A stretch of 64,000 nt of DNA from Alviniconcha marisindica (lineage: Eukaryota > Mollusca > Gastropoda > Provannidae), in assembly GCA_018857735.1 (NCBI GenBank), contig JABMCL010001566.1, forward strand, positions 30,001-94,000, given 5' to 3'. Positions within the stretch are counted from its first letter, which is position 1. Every line of letters begins with the position of its first letter. This document shows positions 61,401-64,000 of the stretch, piece by piece. Below the pieces are notes generated by a model. It had not been told where the DNA came from. It saw only the letters and a list, made by a program, of their open reading frames with translations, and did not search any database. Position numbers and translations under genes: made by a program.

Positions 61401-63864
61401 TGTTCTGATCAGTGTATATAAAAAATATAAAAAATCTTTTACGAGCATCACATAGCAAGATTAACCTGAGGCTCAAAAAAGACTTGTAACAATTAAATAC
61501 AAAAGTACATCCAACATACATTTACTACCTCACATAAAGTGTGCTGATTTGCTCAACATAATTAAATATTATTAGAAATAATCTGTTCATGGTGGAAATA
61601 TCACACAAGCATACACTGACTGCTACACTGCTGTGTAAAGAAACCATGGTTGTTTTTAACCCCTAAACACACTGAAATTGCCCCACATCCCAATCCTAAA
61701 ACGATGACACTTCTATGTAACTGCTGAACAGGCCAGTAAGAGGTGCAGAGATTTGTAGTAGTTAAAGTGGTCACAACACCAAGCACAACATCCACTTTGT
61801 GTTATAACTCACAGCCACAGGCATAATGTTAGGAACAGAAACCAGCAAAACTGAACTTAAAACAAGTGAAGTCATAGCAGGCAAACGCACGAGGAAGGCA
61901 GTGTCATGAGTGAGACAAAAGCACTGCAGTTTCCCTGCAGACATGCACACTGAACATCATCACAGTTTGAGGTCAGTGCACAGACCGCTCAGCACACTGA
62001 GCCGCACAGCACAGCCACAGGTCTGAGGTCAGTGCACAGACCACTCAGCACACTGAGCAGCACAGCCCAGACAGAGGTCTGAGGTCAGTGCACAGGCTGC
62101 TCAAACAACACCAACATGTCAAACTGTTCACCGACAGAGCCAGCATTAACAACAGAGACCATGAGGGGTACAAACAGTACATACTGGTGAACATGAACAA
62201 ATGAGTTGGTCGGTGAGTGGATGAACAGCCAGTGGGCTTGTGGATGGACCAGTGACTGACTGAGCCAAGGTGTGAAACAGAGAAGGAATGAATGACCTGA
62301 AGAAACGGAGTGAAAGGAGTGAGCACAAGAGTGAAGCAGTGGACGAACGAAAGGAGTGAGCACAGGAGTGAAGCAGTGGATGAATGAATGGAATGAGCAC
62401 AGAGTGAAGCAGAGGATGAATGAATGGAGTGAGCACAGAGTGAAGCAGTGGATGAATGAAAGAAGTGAGCACAGGAGTGAAGCAGTGGATGAATGGAGTG
62501 AGCACAGAGTGAAGCAGTGGATGAATGAATGGAGTGAGCACAGAGTGAAGCAGTGGATGAATGAAAGAAGTGAGCACAGGAGTGAAGCAGTGGATGAATG
62601 GAGTGAGCACAGGAGTGAAGCTGTGGATGAATGAATGACCTGCAGACACTGATTGAAAGGAGTGAGCACAAGAGTGAAGCAGTGGATGAATGAATGGAGT
62701 GAGCACAGGAGTGAAGCAGAGGATGAATGAATGGAATGAGCACAAGAGTGAAGCAGAGGATGAATGAAAGGAGTGAGCACAGAAGTGAAGCAGAGGATGA
62801 ATGAATGGAGTGAGCACAGAGTGAAACAGAGGATGAATGAATGGAGTGAGCACAGAGTGAAGCAGAGGACGAATGAATGGAGTGAGAACAGAGTGAAACA
62901 GAAGATGAATGAATGGAGTGAGCACAGAGTGAAGCAGAGGACAAATGAATGGAGTGAGAACAGAGTGAAACAGAAGATGAATGAATGGAGTGAGTACAGA
63001 GTGAAGCAGAGGATGAATGAATGGAGTGAGCACAGAGTGAAACAGAGGATGAATGAATGGAGTGAGCACAGAGTGAAGCAGAGGACGAATGAATGGAGTG
63101 AGAACAGAGTGAAACAGAAGATGAATGAATGGAGTGAGTACAGAGTGAAGCAGAGGATGAATGAATGGAGTGAGAACAGAGTGGAACAGAAGATGAATGA
63201 ATGGAGTGAGTACAGAGTGAAGCAGAGGATGAATGAATGGAGTGAGAACAGAGTGGAACAGAAGATGAATGAATGGAGTGAGCACAGAGTGAAGCAGAGG
63301 ATGAATGAATGGAGTGAGAACAGAGTGGAACAGAAGATGAATGAATGGAGTGAGTACAGAGTGAAGCAGAGGATGAATAAATAACCTGCAGACACTGAAT
63401 GATAAAGCCTACGATAGAGCAGTCTATGGGGTGAACCAGTCGATGCTGGAGAAGGACAAAACCCTAACAGCTGATAAGAACGCCGGAATCCTGGACGAGT
63501 CCATGGGGTGAATGAAAGAGCGAACTACGACTGCCGGATGAGCAAACAGCTGACAGTGAATGCGACACTGACGAGCAAAGAAAGAGAGAGAGCAGGGAAG
63601 AAGTCTTACCGGTACGTATAGGTTTGCGTGGAGGCATGTTACTGAGACTAACGACTGAGGAGCTTTCATGCGTCAGCCTGACGGGCAAAAGCCTGCTGTG
63701 GGCCAGAGGGTGCTGGCCAGGGCCCGGGGCGTGGCGGGGGGAAGACGGGCCGCGCCTGCCCGCCCCGGGGCTCGTCACCGGCGGGACGGGGATTTTGGGA
63801 TTGTGCGGCCGAACTTTGTCGGTCAGAGCCATGATCTTGCGAACGGCTCCAGGCGACTCTGTCC
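51348..63864 (-). CDS. Unrecognised gene, last six coding exons (5' part outside window)
   Basis: Six exons (63864-63610, 59711-59544, 58695-58645, 57365-57285, 54816-54631, 51379-51348) join in one frame. All five introns are phase 1, and the first exon also begins in phase 1. The product is about 257 residues of Pro/Ser/His-rich, probably disordered tail. It contains PPRKP and two related motifs, RPPLPSY and RRPPLPDY, and ends EDAEEEQVSAV, a class I PDZ-ligand-like terminus. Phase-1 introns and short exons fit a cytoplasmic tail of a receptor or a scaffold, but no domain identifies the family. Convergent with the PIK3AP1-like gene. Confidence 0.65.
51380..52367. other. Last intron of the minus-strand gene, unique part
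   Basis: No further exon found on the minus strand. Confidence 0.4.
52368..52444. repeat. (GA)n microsatellite
   Basis: About 36 GA units. Confidence 0.95.
52445..52759. other. Intronic unique spacer
   Basis: No feature recognised. Confidence 0.35.
52760..53510. repeat. 53-bp minisatellite
   Basis: About 13 units with acagaagatgcattcagtgg and catggcgtgcccaaagcctt. Copies after 53170 are rearranged. Confidence 0.95.
53575..53765. repeat. 32-bp minisatellite
   Basis: Six units of acctggtcaggtcagagcac plus acctgacacact. Confidence 0.95.
53766..54239. other. Intronic unique spacer
   Basis: No feature recognised. Confidence 0.35.
54240..54525. repeat. 18-30-bp minisatellite
   Basis: About 12 units of ccccaaactagtgcccatca with or without cgtccccca. 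Confidence 0.95.
54631..54816 (-). CDS. Unrecognised minus-strand gene: exon n-1
   Basis: The acceptor gtctgtgtag|TC, chosen over the nearby gtcag because it alone keeps phase 1, and donor GAGG|GTAGGT. It encodes SSHSSFPGYPHIRRPPLPDY, then an Ala/His/Met-rich helix-prone stretch (HSAAHMAQLARHKLMAAG) and QPQPARQASE. The conserved-looking RPPLPDY followed by a helix suggests a short binding module. Confidence 0.6.
54817..56929. other. Intron of the minus-strand gene, unique
   Basis: The longest array-free stretch in the right half. No exon found on the minus strand that keeps phase 1. Confidence 0.4.
56930..57120. repeat. Tandem repeat, about 18-40-bp units
   Basis: About 10 copies of atacctgtcaataatgatat / atacctgtggataatcat in mixed order. 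A run of about 19 G residues follows near 57252-57270, 15 bases beyond the exon n-2 donor. Confidence 0.9.
57285..57365 (-). CDS. Unrecognised minus-strand gene: exon n-2 (81 nt)
   Basis: Acceptor ctgtgtttcag|GC and donor CACCAG|GTATGC, phase 1 in and out, skippable in frame. It encodes LPVPQIRPPLPSYNVVMHN and ATMSNTP. RPPLPSY is echoed by RRPPLPDY in the next exon. The acceptor is the last member of a tandem array (57366-57775) whose units all contain the same acceptor. Confidence 0.6.
57366..57775. repeat. 57-bp acceptor-site array of the minus-strand gene
   Basis: Seven units. On the minus strand each ends gctgaccagctgtgtttcag followed by ggtgaaatgtctgtgtg. The unit nearest the exon (ccacctgtgtttcag|GC) is the real acceptor of the exon at 57365. 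Confidence 0.97.
57776..58440. repeat. 35-bp minisatellite
   Basis: About 19 units of cactttacagtggctaaaac plus ccacgtgtgggcaga. Units near 57880-58000 are rearranged with tttacagcactacttggct. Confidence 0.95.
58645..58695 (-). CDS. Unrecognised minus-strand gene: exon n-3 (51 nt)
   Basis: Acceptor gttttaaaccag|GT and donor CAAGCAG|GTACAC, phase 1 in and out. It encodes GPFASSEPVDNKPPTQA. As 51 nt it can be skipped in frame. The open frame continues past the donor to a TGA near 58535, but no usable donor lies in that extension, so the short form is preferred. Confidence is limited by exon size. Confidence 0.5.
58701..59284. other. Intronic unique spacer
   Basis: No feature recognised. Confidence 0.35.
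59285..59425. repeat. about 45-70-bp repeat, three copies
   Basis: Copies of aatgcaattcagctctcaat plus caaggcaaactcc. Confidence 0.85.
59544..59711 (-). CDS. Unrecognised minus-strand gene: exon n-4
   Basis: Acceptor atctgacacag|GT and donor CCAG|GTAAGT, phase 1 in and out, 168 nt. It encodes GSLGSMELCADSDSGHGSST, then DPQHHPPRSL and HTPLSYQTPG: Ser-rich with an acidic DSDSGHGSS motif typical of kinase-regulated disordered tails. The minisatellite at 59715-59975 runs up to its acceptor. Confidence 0.65.
59713..59975. repeat. 39-bp minisatellite abutting the acceptor of the exon at 59711
   Basis: About seven units of ggatagttcattagacatcc plus tcacaaaggcacggtaatc. The unit nearest the exon is a variant (gatagttcatgagatagcc) whose minus-strand end is the acceptor ctgacacag. 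Confidence 0.9.
59976..60587. other. Intronic unique spacer
   Basis: No feature recognised. Confidence 0.35.
60588..61040. repeat. 60-bp minisatellite, highly uniform
   Basis: About 7.5 units of exactly 60 bp with cttctggcatgtcaacacac and acactttagaactgaacac. Only a few substitutions separate the copies, so expansion is recent. Confidence 0.97.
61041..61964. other. Intronic unique spacer
   Basis: No feature recognised. Confidence 0.35.
61965..62105. repeat. Short tandem repeat
   Basis: Three copies of ggtctgaggtcagtgcacag with ctcagcacactgagc between them. Confidence 0.85.
62285..63385. repeat. 36-bp minisatellite
   Basis: About 28 units of gagtgagcacagagtgaagc plus agaggatgaatgaatg. In the second half, units alternate gagcac, gagaac and gagtac with aagcag, aaacag and gaacag, giving a higher-order pattern. 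Long frames on both strands (up to 436 codons) are artefacts. Confidence 0.97.
63610..63864 (-). CDS. Unrecognised minus-strand gene: exon n-5
   Basis: Acceptor tcctctcacag|GG (phase 1) and donor CCG|GTAAGA (phase 1). It reads ESPGAVRKIMALTDKVRPH, KIPVPPVTSPG, a Gly/Pro/His-rich middle, then SSVVSLSNMPPRKPIRT. The PPRKP stretch is a plausible SH3 ligand. It is the most upstream exon in the window; upstream exons lie beyond 64000. Confidence 0.65.
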
Positions 63865-64000
63865 CTGTGAGAGGAAAGAAAGAAAGCCAACCGTACAGGG
63901 TTGGTGACATGCCATGCACGAGACACGGAGGAGTCACTCAAACAGCACAGGATGGACGGAGAGCAGTCACAGAAAGTGAAACGGCTACATGTTGCACAGT

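Noticed and set aside
62045..63395. Membrane-like minus-strand frames (436, 379 and 299 codons) with LCFTL/CSLHSF repeats
   Set aside because: Translation of a 36-bp minisatellite, open in three frames; located in an intron of the minus-strand gene.

Overview
This is eukaryotic, intron-rich nuclear DNA, most likely from a mollusc and perhaps a gastropod. The species call is an inference. It rests on a recognisable animal gene split by large introns, on very dense (TG)n, (GA)n and minisatellite DNA, and on short interspersed tails of a kind common in mollusc genomes. I saw no bacterial, phage, CRISPR, rRNA or tRNA features.

Left half, + strand (688 to 36851): a gene of 13 coding exons for a PIK3AP1 (BCAP)/BANK1/stumps-family signalling adaptor. 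I reconstructed it from phase-compatible splice sites, giving about 774 residues against about 805 for human BCAP. In order it has a TIR-like domain (exon 1), a DBB/Ig-like region (exons 2-3), an ankyrin-like segment (exon 4), one YxxM PI3K-docking motif (exon 5), Tyr/Pro-rich linkers (exons 6-7), the BCAP-type C-terminal helical segment (exons 8-9), Ser-rich tails (exons 10-12) and a final Pro-rich SH3-ligand exon with the stop. Only the exon 2 donor could not be resolved.

Right half, - strand (63864 down to 51348): the last six coding exons of a second gene. It encodes a Pro/Ser-rich, probably disordered C-terminal tail of about 257 residues that ends in a class I PDZ-ligand-like VSAV. I do not recognise the protein. 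Every intron between these exons is phase 1. The two genes converge, and about 10-13 kb of repeat-rich DNA with transposon remnants lies between them.

The outstanding feature is tandem repetition. About two thirds of the first gene's body is minisatellite or microsatellite, including a 7.2-kb array of a 33-bp unit. Several arrays start exactly on exon-intron junctions, and their units carry the splice site itself. Examples are about 34 copies of the exon 4 donor, about 8 upstream copies of the exon 2 acceptor, 7-8 copies of the exon 10 acceptor with a decayed exon start, 3 copies of the exon 6 donor, and about 7 copies of an acceptor in the minus-strand gene. This suggests that splice-junction segments were repeatedly captured and amplified into decoy splice-site arrays. 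It is the observation most worth following up.
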